Positions 1 through 11,395 of a stretch of DNA of 64,000 nt are shown here, one piece after another. This DNA comes from Charina bottae (lineage: Eukaryota; Chordata; Lepidosauria; Squamata; Charinaidae): the NCBI GenBank assembly GCA_023362775.1, contig JALMGJ010000020.1, positions 1,488,001-1,552,000 on the forward strand, given 5' to 3'. How positions within the stretch are numbered: the stretch's first letter is position 1; each line of letters opens with the position of its first letter. The translations under genes and the position numbers were made by a program. Under the pieces are notes generated by a model. That model had not been told where the DNA came from, searched no databases, and saw nothing but the letters and a program-made list of their open reading frames with translations.

Positions 1-1050
1 TTATATATCTCTGTTTAATGAATCTATGACCCTAACAGTTTATGAACACACCTGAAATTTGTATACTGTCCAACTTCTATGAGAACATGTTTTTCTGGGG
101 TCTTAAATTCACAGGATTTGTTTCAAATAATTGCTTAAAGCAAAATATATTTTTCTCTCTTTTTACAAAAATATAATTCCACAGAGTTAAAGTTAGAACC
201 AGGAAAATTTGTTTCAAAAGATTTGAATTAGTTTATCAAGGCACAACATTGCATAATTAAATAATTAACATATTCCTGAATCAAAAAATTCTAATGCAAA
301 TTGCTTAACAGGTTTGCTTGAACCTTATATAAGAAATAACTGAGTTAGCAGTCTGTTTCAGATAGCTCAGGTGTCATCAGCATGAGCTTCTTTTTAATAT
401 TCTTCTTAATCTAATATTAGTTTAATGGTTCACATCTCAAGTTCAACAGATGTTTATCAGCAGATAACCTGAACTAACTTCTGGCCCAAATTGTAAAACA
501 TTATTGTTAACAACTTTTCTGTCACTTTCCAGAGGTCCAGCTAACAATAAACAATGTATCAAACAATAAATGTATGACTCAGATACCCCTTTTTGTTCCT
601 ACTTGGCTCTGAATCCTATTGATACGGTGATACTAGATACCAAGGTCAGTTGGGGTAAGGAATGTAGGTTGCCTTCTATCACATTAGAAATTAGCTTCTT
701 CCCAGAATCTGCTTCATTTAATTGGCTATTTCTTGGAGATTTTCTATATTTGATTTGCTAATATTTTCATCAAAATTGCGTAGGTGATGTTTTCTCCATC
801 CCAGACTTGCAAATGAAGCATAAAAACTTTTAAAAAACCCTATTTGATACTTTATTTTATCATTTTATTTTATTATGTTTGTAGCAGCAATGTATTTTCT
901 TTAAAAGACCCACAGCTTTATTTATTTTTGTCAGTAAAGATGCTTTGACCTTGACATTCAGTGCCATAGCTCCATCTACTGATAAAGAAAAGCTCTTGCT
1001 TTTTCTTTGTGTTGGAACAAAATATTCCAAACAGAACAGGACTTTCCAAA
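1..1050. other. Unique AT-rich DNA, nothing recognised
   Basis: I see no gene, RNA or transposon here. It should be intergenic, downstream of AGAP1. Confidence 0.5.
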
Positions 1051-1057
1051 ACAAGCT

Positions 1058-1200
1058 AAAATTTATTTATTTATTTATTTATTGGATTTATTTATTTATT
1101 GGATTTATTTATTTATTGGATTTATATTACCGCCCATCTTCTTCACAAGGAGAACTCTGGGCGGTTCACAACCAATTGAATTGGCTGTGGGACTGGAAAG
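1058..1200 (-). mobile_element. LINE/SINE 3' tail fragment with TTTATTTATTGGA repeats
   Basis: Minus strand: GAACCGCCCAGAGTTCTCC, GATGGGCGGTAATATAAATC and then several TTTATTTATTGGA repeats read in reverse. This is the same tail family as 36536-36785. The left end is approximate. Confidence 0.55.
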
Positions 1201-1223
1201 CAAGTACAGGAATAGGCACAAGA

Positions 1224-1278
1224 GAGGAGGAGGAGGAGGAGGAGGAGGAGGAGGAGGAGGAGGAGGAGGAGGAGGAGG
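1224..1278 (+). repeat. (AGG)n microsatellite
   Basis: About 18 AGG units opening a purine-rich stretch that continues to about 1620. The E-rich and G-rich frames here come from the repeat. Confidence 0.95.
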
Positions 1279-1799
1279 GTGAGTTGGGAGGAAGTGGAGG
1301 TATGCCTGTAGAAGATTTGGGAAGAATCAGATGCAGAGGGTCAGGGAAGAAGGATAGCAGGAGGAAAGGCATAGCTGAGAGTTGGGAGACAGCAGAGATA
1401 AATCGGATAAATCAAACAGGCTCAGCAGGAAGAGGAAAGACAAGGAATGGACAGGCCAATGTGCGGGTGGGTGGTGGGCCGAATTGGAGAAGCCAGCTTT
1501 GTTGGAAGAGACAGATGGGGAAAGGCACAGTGGGAGGAAAAGCATTGCAGAGTTGGGAGAGATTGGTAGAGGAGAAGCTTGGAGGACCAAGGAAGCAAAA
1601 TGTGGCAAAGGAGGTAGTGGAGGGCAGAGGTACCACAGGCCTCATTGGATGGGCTGCCGGGCTGCCTGTAGCTCAGAGGCTGCACTTTGCAAACTCCAGA
1701 TTTAGAACAATACAAGCCACTGTAGACAGTCCTGAAAGACATGGCAAGTACTGTTTCCACAGGACCATGTGAATAAGTTTCCACATTTCTTCATGTAAA

Positions 1800-1825
1800 G
1801 ATAGATGATGAGAGATAGATGATAG

Positions 1826-1865
<40 letters not shown>

Positions 1866-1913
1866 TGATAGATGATAGATAGATAGATGATAGATAGATA
1901 GATAGATAGATAG

Positions 1914-1961
<48 letters not shown>

Positions 1962-1972
1962 GATAGATAGAG
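1800..1972 (+). repeat. (GATA)n microsatellite, interrupted
   Basis: GATA/TAGA tetramers with GAT interruptions. GATA repeats are common in squamate genomes. Confidence 0.95.
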
Positions 1973-2078
1973 AGATAGAGATAGAGATAGAGATAGAGAT
2001 AGAGATAGAGATAGAGATAGAGATAGAGATAGAGATAGAGATAGAGATAGAGATAGAGATAGAGATAGAGATAGAGAG
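1969..2078 (+). repeat. (ATAGAG)n hexamer array
   Basis: About 17 ATAGAG units directly following the GATA array, apparently derived from it. Confidence 0.95.
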
Positions 2079-2329
2079 ATTCCATATAGTTTTGGTCTAT
2101 GACTGCATATTTTAATAAACTAAACCAGGCATGTTCCATATAGAATGCAATTTTTTGGGAGATTTAAAAATGTTAGTTCTTCAATTTATATTATGTTTGA
2201 CAAAAAATTATTGCAATGTACACCATAACCAGGAATGGGTGATGTTTCAGTTGTTGAAGATGGAATTTCCCCCCCTATTTTGGATGAAAACTGAAGGCCA
2301 TAATGAGTGAGAATGTGACGTGGTAATAT

Positions 2330-3260
2330 CACAGATTTTTATAACGTACCTCAAGATCGCATTTGCTTTTTTTTTTTGCAGCTGCTTCACACTGCTGGTT
2401 CACATTTAACTTGTGGTCAACAAGGACACTAGATCACTTTCACTCCCTCTTAAATGTTATCCTATTTATTTCAAGCCAGTACTTAAGCTTTCTAGATATT
2501 TTTGAATCTTCTCTCTTCCATCTGAAGTACTAGCCACCTCTCCCAGCTTTGTGTCATGTGCAAATTGGATATGTTCCCTTAACGTTCTCATCAAAGACAA
2601 TGAAAAAAAAAGTTGAACTGCACAAGACCCAGAATAAGAGCCCTGTGGCGCATTAGTTGATACTTCTGTCCAAGCTGGAGGCATCAATAAGCATAACTTG
2701 GGAGTGTGTGAGTCCATCTAACAGTAATATTATGAAGCTCATAGTTTACTTATTAAGGAGAACATCATGAGGCACTCTGTCACAGGCTTTGCTGAAGTTC
2801 AGGTATGCTGTATGTATGGCATTCTCCTGATCTATTAAGCTAGTAACTCTATCAATGGAGATGAGCATAATCTGGCATGATTTGTTTGTGACAAAGTCAT
2901 GCTGGCACTTGTTAACTGTAGCATAATAAACAGGTGCTGACAAACATGCTATCTGATAATCCGAACAGACCTTGTCTAGTAAAGATGTCAAGCTAACAGG
3001 TCTGTAGTTTCCCAGTCTTCTTCCTCCCCTTTTTGAAGATGGGAAAATAATTTGCTTTCTTCTAGTCTTCTGGGATTTCACGTCCTTCAGGATTTTTCAA
3101 AAATTTCTGAGAGCATAAAATCTAATGGCTTTGATTTGGTACTTATGAACTGACTGTTAATTTTTTTCTAAGTACTAAGAAAAGGAGGCCAGTAATCTAG
3201 TGTTTTGCATGGCCTGGGAACAGGAGTCATCCACATCTAGATTTGGGCCTTCTACAAAAG
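2330..3260 (-). mobile_element. CR1-type LINE reverse transcriptase fragment, degenerate
   Basis: Minus-strand translations give NYRPVSLTSLLDKV and FSKACDRVPHDVLLNK (2746-3081), then NAPQGSYSGSCAVQLFF and QFAHDTKLGEV (2466-2717) in another frame. These match CR1 RT motifs, including a mutated ADD (AHD). Frameshifts and stops show it is dead. Outer limits are approximate. Confidence 0.85.
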
Positions 3261-4004
3261 ACAGCCCATCATCCTAAGAAATGATGAAATGCCTAGAAAA
3301 ATAAGTAGGACTGTCTATCTTGATATGTGCTCTCAATCAACCCTTTTTATAGAAAGAGGGAAATCTCCTAACATAACAGAGTTATATGACATAACTCTGG
3401 AGATGTCTTAGAAATTACAGAATTGTTTGGTGTGTGTTAACACAGAAGTCAGAACGGTAATCCCGTAAAAGCAAACCAGGCAGCCCCTTATATTTCCTGG
3501 GGAGGGGGGAGGACTCTCAAGGTCTGGGCTGGGCATAGACGTAGTGTCTGAAACCATTAGTGGATAACTAGAACCACTGAATGGAGCAGAGCTTAGTACA
3601 GCAAAAGACCCGCACAGAAAAGAGAATTATCAAACATAGTGTTCATGAGCACTTTAGAGAAATATAGGTTATTGATCTTACACACTTAGCCCACCCAAAC
3701 ATAAAGAATTGCACACTTAGACAAAGTAGGTTCAAAAGTAAGTAGAAAAGAAAATCTTACTTGTTTATTTGGTCCAGTTACATCCATTCAGGGAAAATGA
3801 TTCTTGTTCTTCTTTCTTTCCCTACACTGTATTGACCCTTAGCCGTCATTGCTGCTAAAGGCTGTGTGCAGGAAGGGGGAACCTCCTGACTCTAGGCCTA
3901 GGCATGGCCTCAAGATGGAAGAAGGAGCAGCAGCCACTGCTTCCTTCTCCAATGGTGGAAGCATATAGAGAGCTGCATCCTAGAACGAACTCATCCACAT
4001 GCTA

Positions 4005-4262
4005 ATGAGGCAGTTTGGTCTAGTGGTTAAGGTGCTGGGCTAGAAACCAGGAGTCTGTGAGTTCTAGTCCTGCCTTAGGCATGAAAGCCGGCTGGGTGAC
4101 CTTGGGCCGGTCACTCTCCCTCAGCCCAACTCACCTCACAGGGTTGCTGTTGTGGGGAAAATAGGAGGAGGAAGGAGTATTAGGTATGTTAGCCGCCTTG
4201 AGTTATTTATAAAAATAATAAAGGCGGGATAAAAATTAAAAATAAATAAATAAAATAAATAA
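4005..4262 (+). mobile_element. Sauria-type tRNA-derived SINE
   Basis: The head is CAGTTTGGTCTAGTGGTTAA (A box TGGTCTAGTGGTT) with the B-box-like GAGTTCTAGTCC. The body is GAAAGCCGGCTGGGTGACC, and the tail has TTGAGTTATTTATAAAAATA, AAGGCGGGAT and AAATAAATAA. Near-duplicated ATGCTAAT/ATGCTGAT flank it. This is the tRNA-headed SINE type typical of squamates. Confidence 0.8.
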
Positions 4263-4656
4263 ATGCTGATTTGCTGGGACCTCCAACAGTATCAATGTTT
4301 GGCAATTGTTATTGTTATGGGTTGTGGTTGTTGCTTTTGTTTGTTCGCTGCCCAGATCCTTCTTAGCTAACTAATGGACTGAATTCTTCAGATGTGATAC
4401 ATCTTGGTCTGGCCAGTCTACAAGAGCCTTTGTTTATAGGGTAGATTCAGCTTCATAATCCTGATTTAAAACACTTTTTGAAAGTGACAGTAAATATTCA
4501 GGCTTCATGTTTAATGTATAGGTGCTGCCACTACTGTACAGTCATTACTTTCTATCTGCTCACAGCTTGTGTCCTCACCCAGGGAATTTTTCAGAAGAAG
4601 CTGAAGCTTGATGGTTGGCCTCCTTAGGCTAGGTGTCCTTAGTTCCTGGTCACTAT

Positions 4657-6323
4657 TGTTGTTGTTGTTGTTCAGTCGTTTAGTTGTGTCCGACTCTTCG
4701 TGACCTCATGGACCATAGAACGCCAGGCCTTCCTGTCCTCCACTGTCACCCGGAGTTTACTCAAATTCATGTTCATTACATCGGTGATGCTATCTAACCA
4801 TCTCATCCTCTGCCGTCCCCTTCTCCTTTTGCCTTCAGTCTTTCCCAGCATCAGGGTCTTTTCCAGTGAGTCCTCTCTTCGCATTAGGTGGCCAAAGTAT
4901 TTGAGCTTCAGCTTCAGCATCTGTCCTTCCAATGAGCAGTCAGGATTGATTTCCTTTAGGATTGACTGGTTTGACCTCCTTGCAGTCCAAGGGACTCTTA
5001 AGAGTCTTCTCCAGCACCACAGTTCGAAAGCATCAATTCTTCGGCGCTCAGCCTTCCTTATGGTCCAACTCTCACAGCCATACATTACTACTTGGAAAAC
5101 CATAGCTTTAACTGTACGGACCTTTGTCAGCAAGGTGATGTCTCTGCTGTTTAATATGCTGTCTAGGTTTGCCATAGCTTTCCTCCCAAGGAGCAAGCGT
5201 CTTTTAATTTCATGGCTGCAGTCACCGTCTGCGGTTATCTTGGAGCCCAAGAAAATAAAATCTGTCACTGCTTCCATTTCTTCCCCTTCTATTTGCCAGG
5301 AAGTGATGGGACCAGATGCCATGATCTGAGTTTTTTTAATGTTGAGTTTCAAGCGAGCTTTTGCACTCTCCTCTTTCACCCTCATCAAGAGGCTCTTTAG
5401 TTCCTCTTCACTTTCTGCCATTAGGGTGGTATCTTCTGCATATCTGAGGTTGTTGATATTTCTCCCGGCAATCTTAACTCCGGCTTGTGATTCATCCAGC
5501 CTGGCATTTCTCATGATGTACTCTGCATATAAGTTAAATAAGCAGGGTGATAATATACAGCCTTGTCGTACTCCTTTCCCAATTTTGAACCAGTCGGTTG
5601 TTCCATGTCCGGTTCTAACTGTTGCTTCTTGATCCACATACAGGTTTCTCAGGAGACAGGTAAGGTGGTCTGGTACTCCCATCTCTTTAAAAATTTGCCA
5701 CAGTTTGTTGTGATCCACACAATCAAAGGCTTTAGCGTAGTCAATGAAGCAGAAGTAGATGTTTTTCTGGAACTCTCTTGCTTTTTCCATGATCCAGCGA
5801 ATGTTGGCAATCTGATCTCTAGTTCCTCTGCCTCTTCGAAATCCAGCTTGCACTTCTGGTAGTTCTCGGTTCACATACTGCTGAAGCCTAGCTTGTAGGA
5901 TTTTGAGCATAACCTTGCTAGCATGTGAAATGAGTGCAATTGTACGGTAGTTTGAACATTCTTTGGCATTCCCCTTCTTTGGAATTGGAACGTAAACTGA
6001 CCTTTTCCAATCCTGTGGCCACTGTTGAGTTTTCCAAATTTGTTGGCATATTGAGTGCAGCACTTTAACAGCATCATCTTTTAGGATTTTAAATAGCTCA
6101 GCTGGGATACTGTCTTCTCCGCTAGCTTTGTTGTTAGTAATTCTTCCTAAGGCCCACTTGACTTCACTCTCTAGGATGTCCGGCTCAAGGTCAGTGACCA
6201 CAACATCGTATTTATCAGGGATATTAAGATCTTTCTTGTATAGTTCTTCTGTGTATTCTTGCCACCTCTTCTGCTTCTGTTAGGTCCCTGCCTTTTTTGT
6301 CCTTTATCATGCCCATCTCATCA
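4657..6323 (-). mobile_element. 5'-truncated BovB LINE with inactive RT
   Basis: The 3' half of a BovB element, flanked by CCTGGTCACTAT (4645-4656) and CCTGGTCAGTAT (6324-6335), a 12-bp duplication with one mismatch. The 3' end on the minus strand is AGTCGGACACAACTAAACG plus an AAC-repeat tail. The body starts abruptly at MGMIKDKKG, equivalent to residue 460 of the full-length copy, so the endonuclease is missing. A frameshift near 6270 separates this first stub from the long frame. Confidence 0.93.
4672..6201 (-). pseudogene. BovB reverse transcriptase fragment, 509 codons, YAED in place of YADD
   Basis: This frame corresponds to the RT and C-terminal part of the BovB protein. It keeps VPIPKKG, QAGFRRGRGTRDQ, FIDYAKAFD (about 153-160) and GVRQGCILSP, but the catalytic motif at 254-257 is YAED, losing the first of the two metal-binding aspartates. 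The endonuclease is absent through 5' truncation, and a frameshift lies just upstream. It ends SRTQLND, close to the SRKRLNE of the full-length copy. It cannot encode a working element, although the frame has stayed open for 1.5 kb, which argues for a fairly recent insertion. Confidence 0.9.
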
Positions 6324-6335
6324 CCTGGTCAGTAT

Positions 6336-7795
6336 GCAGGAGACTAAATGGAGAAACTGCTACATTGCTGTAGAGGGTATTGGGAATGGCCTTGAAGGAC
6401 AGGAGGAAGAGCCACTGCCAGGGCAACGGTCAGATAAATGGGACTTGAACTACTGTAGTTCCAAGAAACTAATTCGGAAAAAAAAATCTCAGACAAGCCC
6501 CTCTCTAGTTCACAGGAAGATAAAGTGAGGGAGGAGGGAAGCACATTCTGACTTGCAGGTTCTGTACTATAGCTGTTACAGTTAAAGTAGTCCTGACAAA
6601 AAAGACATTGGTTTCTTAATCTGGTCTACCGTATAGGGCTGACAATTGCCCAGAATAACCTGTGCTGGACACATACAAATCATAGATGCCTTGGCTCCCT
6701 TTGGACTGTACAAGGATTCTGGGGACCGGGCACAGAATCATCAGGGTAGACAGATTGGTTCAGGGATGGTCTTCCTTTCACTAGCCTAGCTGGGCAGCCT
6801 GTGCGACACCCTGTAACTGCAATTCCCCCTGTTGCCCCCTCCAGGTAACTTCCCCACATAGATGCCTCAAGTTCTTCTAGGTCAAACCATTCCAAAGGGA
6901 ATGTAAAATTGTTAGGAGAGGGACATGGATTGTCCTTTTTTGTCCACAAATGCACTAGGGTACTATTAAACAAATCACAGGCTTTGGATTTGAATAACTT
7001 TTATGGTCTGTGACATTTCTTGTAGCTTGCCAATATGCATTCTCCTTCCCCAGATAAGTGAAGCAGGTACTATCAGGTTCACTAAGCTGGGTTTTTTTTT
7101 TTTACACAAGACAAATTAATTTTGGCTGCTTTTGTTGATCCAGATTTTAACTTCCCACTGCTGTTTTTGGATTCCTCTCTGTATTCGACACCTACAGTAC
7201 TTCATCCCATTCCATGCACACAGGGGATGGAATCATTGTCCTGAAATACTTAGGTGAGCAAGACTTTAAATACTGTATAGCGAGCTAATTACAAATAAGT
7301 AGATGCCTTATTGGAATTTGACTTTGAGCAAAGGTAATCACAAGTTTTTTGTGGAAACTTGTATTTGGCAGCCAAAATAAGGATTGTATTTTTAAATACT
7401 GTAACTGACACAGAGAAGGGATTATCACTCTCCTATTACTCCATTGGTTCCTGCTAATACTAACATTGCCTATTAAAAGAGCAATCTGATTACTTTGTAA
7501 TCTACATCCATTCTTTTTGTTCAGTTTCAGAGGAGCATTATTTAGGGTATTATATACCTTAGGGGACCCCTTATGTCTTGCACAGCCAACCAATATCTTG
7601 TTGTAATTACCTATCCTGTAGACTGTCCAGATTTAATTTCAGATCCTCCATCTTTTTTGTCCAATTGATGTATTTTTCCAAAGAGACATGACAGCATCAC
7701 CATTATAAGAAAAGTTTTCTTTGTAAGAATTTCCCAGTCATCTCTTGAGGCTCATCCAACATCAAACAAGAAGCTGCAGTTGAGTTACCTTTCAT
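6336..7795. other. Unique DNA, nothing recognised
   Basis: Between the truncated BovB and the CpG-rich transposon. Only short chance frames are present. Confidence 0.5.
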
Positions 7796-7884
7796 CCTCT
7801 ATCTAGGCTGACCATATTTCCTTCAGACAAAAACGGGACTTTTGGGATGGCAAAACGGGACAGGGTCTTATGCCACCATGCCGG

Positions 7885-8000
7885 CCTGCAAACCCCGCCC
7901 CCCAGTCCACGCAATTGGCTCCCACCTGCAAACCCCGCCCCTGCCCCACACGATTGGCTCCCGCCTGCAAACCCCGCCCCCATCAGCGTGATTGGGTCGG
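7885..8000 (+). promoter_or_regulatory. Three-unit array of GC boxes and inverted CCAAT boxes
   Basis: Three tandem units of about 45 bp each contain CTGCAAACCCCGCCC (Sp1/KLF-type GC box) followed by a GATTGG or AATTGG sequence (inverted CCAAT box, NF-Y type). Such pairing is typical of CpG-island promoters. It lies at one end of the 7804-9695 transposon. Promoter activity is an inference. Confidence 0.4.
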
Positions 8001-8224
8001 TTTTTAATTTAAATGGTGCGGCAGAGCTGGTGTGTTTGGGGGAGGCCGGAGCACACACACTGTGCACACAGCACCATCATCGGCCAGGGAACAAGGGGTG
8101 GGGATGGAGGCCCACCACTGCCCCATCCCCCTCGGGCTTGGCCGAGGGAGGGAGGAGAGTCGCTGCTGCTGCCACCGCCGCAGAGCAGGAGAAGCAGGAG
8201 GAGCCGGCTGCGCTCAGCTGCTTC

Positions 8225-9035
8225 AGCCACACCACTCCGCCCCTTGCTGCCCGCTGAAGCTCCCCAGGTTGGCCGGCTCCTGCCAGGGCAGTCTGTCCTG
8301 TGTGTGTGTGTGTGTGTGTGTGTGCATCTGACTGGGCTTGGCCGAGGAAGGAGAGTTGTCGACCACTCCGCCCCTTGCTGCCCGCAGAAGCTCCCCAGGG
8401 TGGCCGGCTCCAGCTTCTCCTGCTCGGCGGCCCGAAAACTCTCCTCCCTTGGCCAAGCCCGATCAGATGCACATACACAGACTCACACACTCACAGGACA
8501 GACTGCCCTCGGCAGGAGCCGGCCATGCTGGGAGGCTTCAGCCACACCACTCTGCCCCTCGCCACCTGCTGAAGCCCTCCAGCATGGCCAGCTCCTTGGG
8601 CTTGGCCGAGGGAGGAGAGTTGTCTGGCCGCCAAGCAGGAGAAGCAGGAGCCGGCCACCCTGGGGAGCTTCAGCGGGCAGCAAGGGGCGGAGTGGTGTGG
8701 CTGAAGCAGCCGAGCGCAGCCGGCTCCTCCTGCTTCTCCTGCTCTGCCCTGGCAGGAGCTGGCCATGCTGGGGGGCTTCAGCGGGTGGCGAGGGGCGGAG
8801 TGGTGTGGCTGAAGTCTCCCAGCATGGCCGGCTCCTGCAGAGGGCAGTCTGTCCTGTGAGTGTGTGAGTGTGTGTATGTGCATCTGATCGGGCTTGGCCG
8901 AGGGAGGAGAGTTGTCGACCACTCCGCCCCTTGCTGCCCGCTAAAGCGCCCCAGGGTGGCCGGCTCCTGCTTCTCCTGCTCGGCGGCCCGAGAACTCTCC
9001 TCCCTTGGCCAAGCCCAATCAGATGCATGCACATA
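8225..9035. repeat. Alternating inverted GC-rich modules
   Basis: A module containing GGCTTGGCCGAGGGAGGAG, GACCACTCCGCCCCTTGC, GTGGCCGGCTCCTGC and CTTCTCCTGCTC recurs several times in alternating orientation (for example near 8335-8480, 8600-8760 and 8885-9030). The arrangement is palindromic and could form long hairpins in single-stranded DNA. Confidence 0.7.
8299..8324 (+). repeat. (TG)n run
   Basis: About 13 TG units inside the CpG-rich transposon. Confidence 0.9.
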
Positions 9036-9056
9036 CACACACACACACACACACAC
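9029..9056 (+). repeat. (AC)n run
   Basis: AC dinucleotides inside the CpG-rich transposon; a TG run at about 9281-9305 is its inverted partner. Confidence 0.9.
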
Positions 9057-9290
9057 CCCACACCCTCTTTCTCCAGCCTCCCCATGACCAAATGCACCCA
9101 CACCTGTTGCAGGGAGGCTGGAGAAAGAGGGTGTGGGGTGTGTGTGTGCGCGCGATTACGCTGAGCAAGTAATCCGCGCGCGTGCACACACACGCATGCA
9201 CCCCACACCCTCTTTCTCCAGCCTCCCTGCAACAGGTGTGGGTGCATTTGGTCATGGGGAGGCTGGAGAAAGAGGGTGTGGGGTGTGTGT
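9053..9290. repeat. Inverted repeat with TG/CA runs
   Basis: ACCCTCTTTCTCCAGCCTCC followed by a CACACCTG or CATGACC segment near 9059-9140 recurs inverted near 9204-9285. The spacer holds GATTACGCTGAGCAAGTAATC, itself a near-palindrome, and CA/TG dinucleotide runs. Confidence 0.7.
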
Positions 9291-9703
9291 GTGTGTGTGT
9301 GTGTGCGATTACTCTGAGCAAGTAATCTGCGCGCGCACACACACACATGCACCATCTTTCCACAACCTTCCCGTGCCTGCTTTCCCTGGCCTCACCACTG
9401 CTGGGCAGACAATCTCAGGATCAGGTAAGGAGGCAGGAACCTGGACTGTGGTGCTGTGTCTGCAGCTGGGCTTGCACATGGCAACTGGGCTTCCAGTTGC
9501 CGCGCTGATAGGGCCTCTTCCGGGCTGCCCCCAATGGCAAGTCCCGCTCCAGTCCTCCTTCCTGTCTTCCTGTCCTCCTTCCCGCTGGGTTTAAAAAAGG
9601 GACAAAATTGAGATTTTGATCAAAACGACGGGACAGTTGAAAAATGCTAAAATAACGGGACTGTCCCGTTCAAAACGGGACGTATGGTCACCCTACCTCC
9701 ATC

Positions 9704-10786
9704 TCTATTTATATTGTTGTTCCAGAGCAGAACTATCTATTGCTACTACAGAACGTAACGGTTATGCTCTCAGGTTCACTGTTGAGCAGAAATTGATCCA
9801 ACCAGAGCTGTTTAATGGCTTCAAAGCCACTGTGTTCTAACAAAATCCACTGTCATTTCTTAGAACCCGTTCTTGTTTGTTCAAATGTTATTTGTTAGGT
9901 ATAAATAATTAAAAATAAAATAAACTCCCAAGGCCATCTAGGAGAGATTTATCTGAGCCATCAGAACACCTCAGAATGTCATGTCAACTTCAAAAGAAGT
10001 TATGTGCATTTAAGATTACATGAATACTTTCTTAAGAAAATTAACATGTTTGGGTTTTAGGTCCATGACCAAAATGAATCGCAGTGAAATATATTTTTGA
10101 AAATAGATTTGAGGTCATAAGGCAGCTTTTATGGTCATCAAAATAGTCTCTGAACAGATTTTTTTAAAATAAACTGAGATCCAAATCCAGGGATTCCACT
10201 GCTTTTTAATTTTAGTTAACAGACACCTATCACTGATTGCTGCAATTTTTCAAGTGAATGTCCTGAGGTTAGTCTGGCCTTAAGATCTGCTAAACAGGTT
10301 CCTTCTTCTATTTGTCCTTGGGATATTTCAGAAGATTAAGAAACAGTGGACAGTATACATCTTTATTGTGCCAATGTGGCCTGTGATTCTCAGACATGAT
10401 GAACCTTTCAGGAGCCTTCAACAATCATTTCACACATTTGGCTATCAGTCCCATAAACCACAAGACTTGTGAAATGCTGATGTTGAAATGCTGACGTTGA
10501 AATAGATACCTTGACCTCAACAGATTATAGATTATTATTCAACATAATATGGATAAATTGGTTGGTATCAGAAGCAAAGAGGTAAACAGTCTCTGAAATT
10601 CTTTCCATTAGGGATAATCTATTCAAGTAGCTAAACATGCAGCTAACACAGTATTATTTGATAGTTGTTTGCAGTTTCCATTCTACTTCATCAGATGCAT
10701 AGAATATTAATTAAAGATAGAGACAAGAGAATAACATGCCACGTGTATGTATATACAGTATGTATGTGTGTGTGTAACTGTTTGCT
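9704..10786. other. Unique DNA, nothing recognised
   Basis: AT-rich intergenic DNA between two elements. It has a small TGTG run near 10768. Confidence 0.5.
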
Positions 10787-10796
10787 ATATAAATTA

Positions 10797-11025
10797 TTTT
10801 TTTAATCCATTCAATCGTGTCCGAGTCTCAGAGACTGCCTGGACATGTCCCTGCAGTTTTCTTGGCAAGGTTTTTCAGAAGTGGTTTGCCCTTGCCTGTT
10901 TCCTAGGGCTGAGAAAGTGACTGGCCCAAGGCCACCTAGCTGGCTTTGTGCCTAAGGCAGGACTGGAACTCTCGGTCTCCCGGTTTCTAGCCTGGTGCCT
11001 TAACCACTACACCAAACTGACTCTC
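10797..11025 (-). mobile_element. tRNA-derived SINE with BovB-like 3' end
   Basis: A minus-strand copy with the GTTTGGTGTAGTGGTTAAGG head, GAGAGTTCCAGTCC B-box region, AAACCACTTCTGAAAAACC, and a 3' end reading GACTCGGACACGATTGAA. It has a perfect 10-bp target duplication ATATAAATTA at 10787-10796 and 11026-11035. Confidence 0.85.
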
Positions 11026-11065
11026 ATATAAATTAATAAGCATCCATACAAATATTTATGTCATA

Positions 11066-11395
11066 AAGGTAAAGGTTCCCCCCGCACAATTGTGCAGTCG
11101 TGTCCGACTCTAGGGGCCGGTGCTCATCTCCGTTTGTTAGCTGAAGAGCCAGCGTTGTCCGAAGACGCTTCCACAGTCATGTGGCCGCATGATGCGCGCG
11201 GAACACTGTTACCTACCCACCAAAGTGGTACCTATTCATCTACTTGCATTTGCATGCTTTTGAATTGCTAGGTTGGCAAGAGCTGGGGCGAGTGCGGGAG
11301 CTCACTCCGCACGCAGGGCTAGGGATTCGAACCTCCGAACTTGCGATCTTCCGATCAACAAGCCTGGCGTCTTACCCGCTGAGCCACCACGCCCC
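11066..11395 (-). mobile_element. tRNA-derived SINE (GGCTCAGCGGGT head)
   Basis: Minus-strand head GGCGTGGTGGCTCAGCGGGT (A box), B box GGTTCGAATCCC, a body with GGTAGGTAACAGTGTTCC and TTCGGACAACGCTGGC, and a 3' end CTAGAGTCGGACACGACTGC. It has a 12-bp target duplication ATTTATGTCATA at 11054-11065 and 11396-11407. Confidence 0.9.

Larger units (their letters stand above)
7804..9695. mobile_element. CpG-rich hAT-like DNA transposon, non-autonomous, 1.9 kb
   Basis: The ends are inverted (TAGGCTGACCATA on the left; TATGGTCACCCTA on the right, reverse complement TAGGGTGACCATA), and both sides carry several ACGGGAC/GTCCCGT motifs nearby. The flanks CCTCTATC (7796-7803) and CCTCCATC (9696-9703) form an 8-bp duplication with one mismatch, as expected for hAT elements. 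The interior is very GC- and CpG-rich and has no transposase. It is made of a three-unit GC-box/ATTGG array, alternating inverted modules of about 110-150 bp and TG/CA runs. Long open frames here are by-products of composition. Confidence 0.8.

Noticed and set aside
945..1772. 275-codon frame with a poly-Glu run
   Set aside because: It runs through a LINE tail fragment and an AGG microsatellite. No domain or codon structure supports it.
1702..2139. 145-codon frame rich in Tyr-Leu repeats
   Set aside because: It is the reverse reading of the GATA and ATAGAG microsatellites.
8013..9594. Several 90-290 codon frames in both strands
   Set aside because: High GC content removes stop codons in the palindromic transposon interior; the frames mirror each other and resemble no protein.
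11300..11395. tRNA gene
   Set aside because: A and B boxes are present, but the element has a SINE body, BovB-like tail and target duplications, and no full cloverleaf. The same applies to the other SINE heads in the window.
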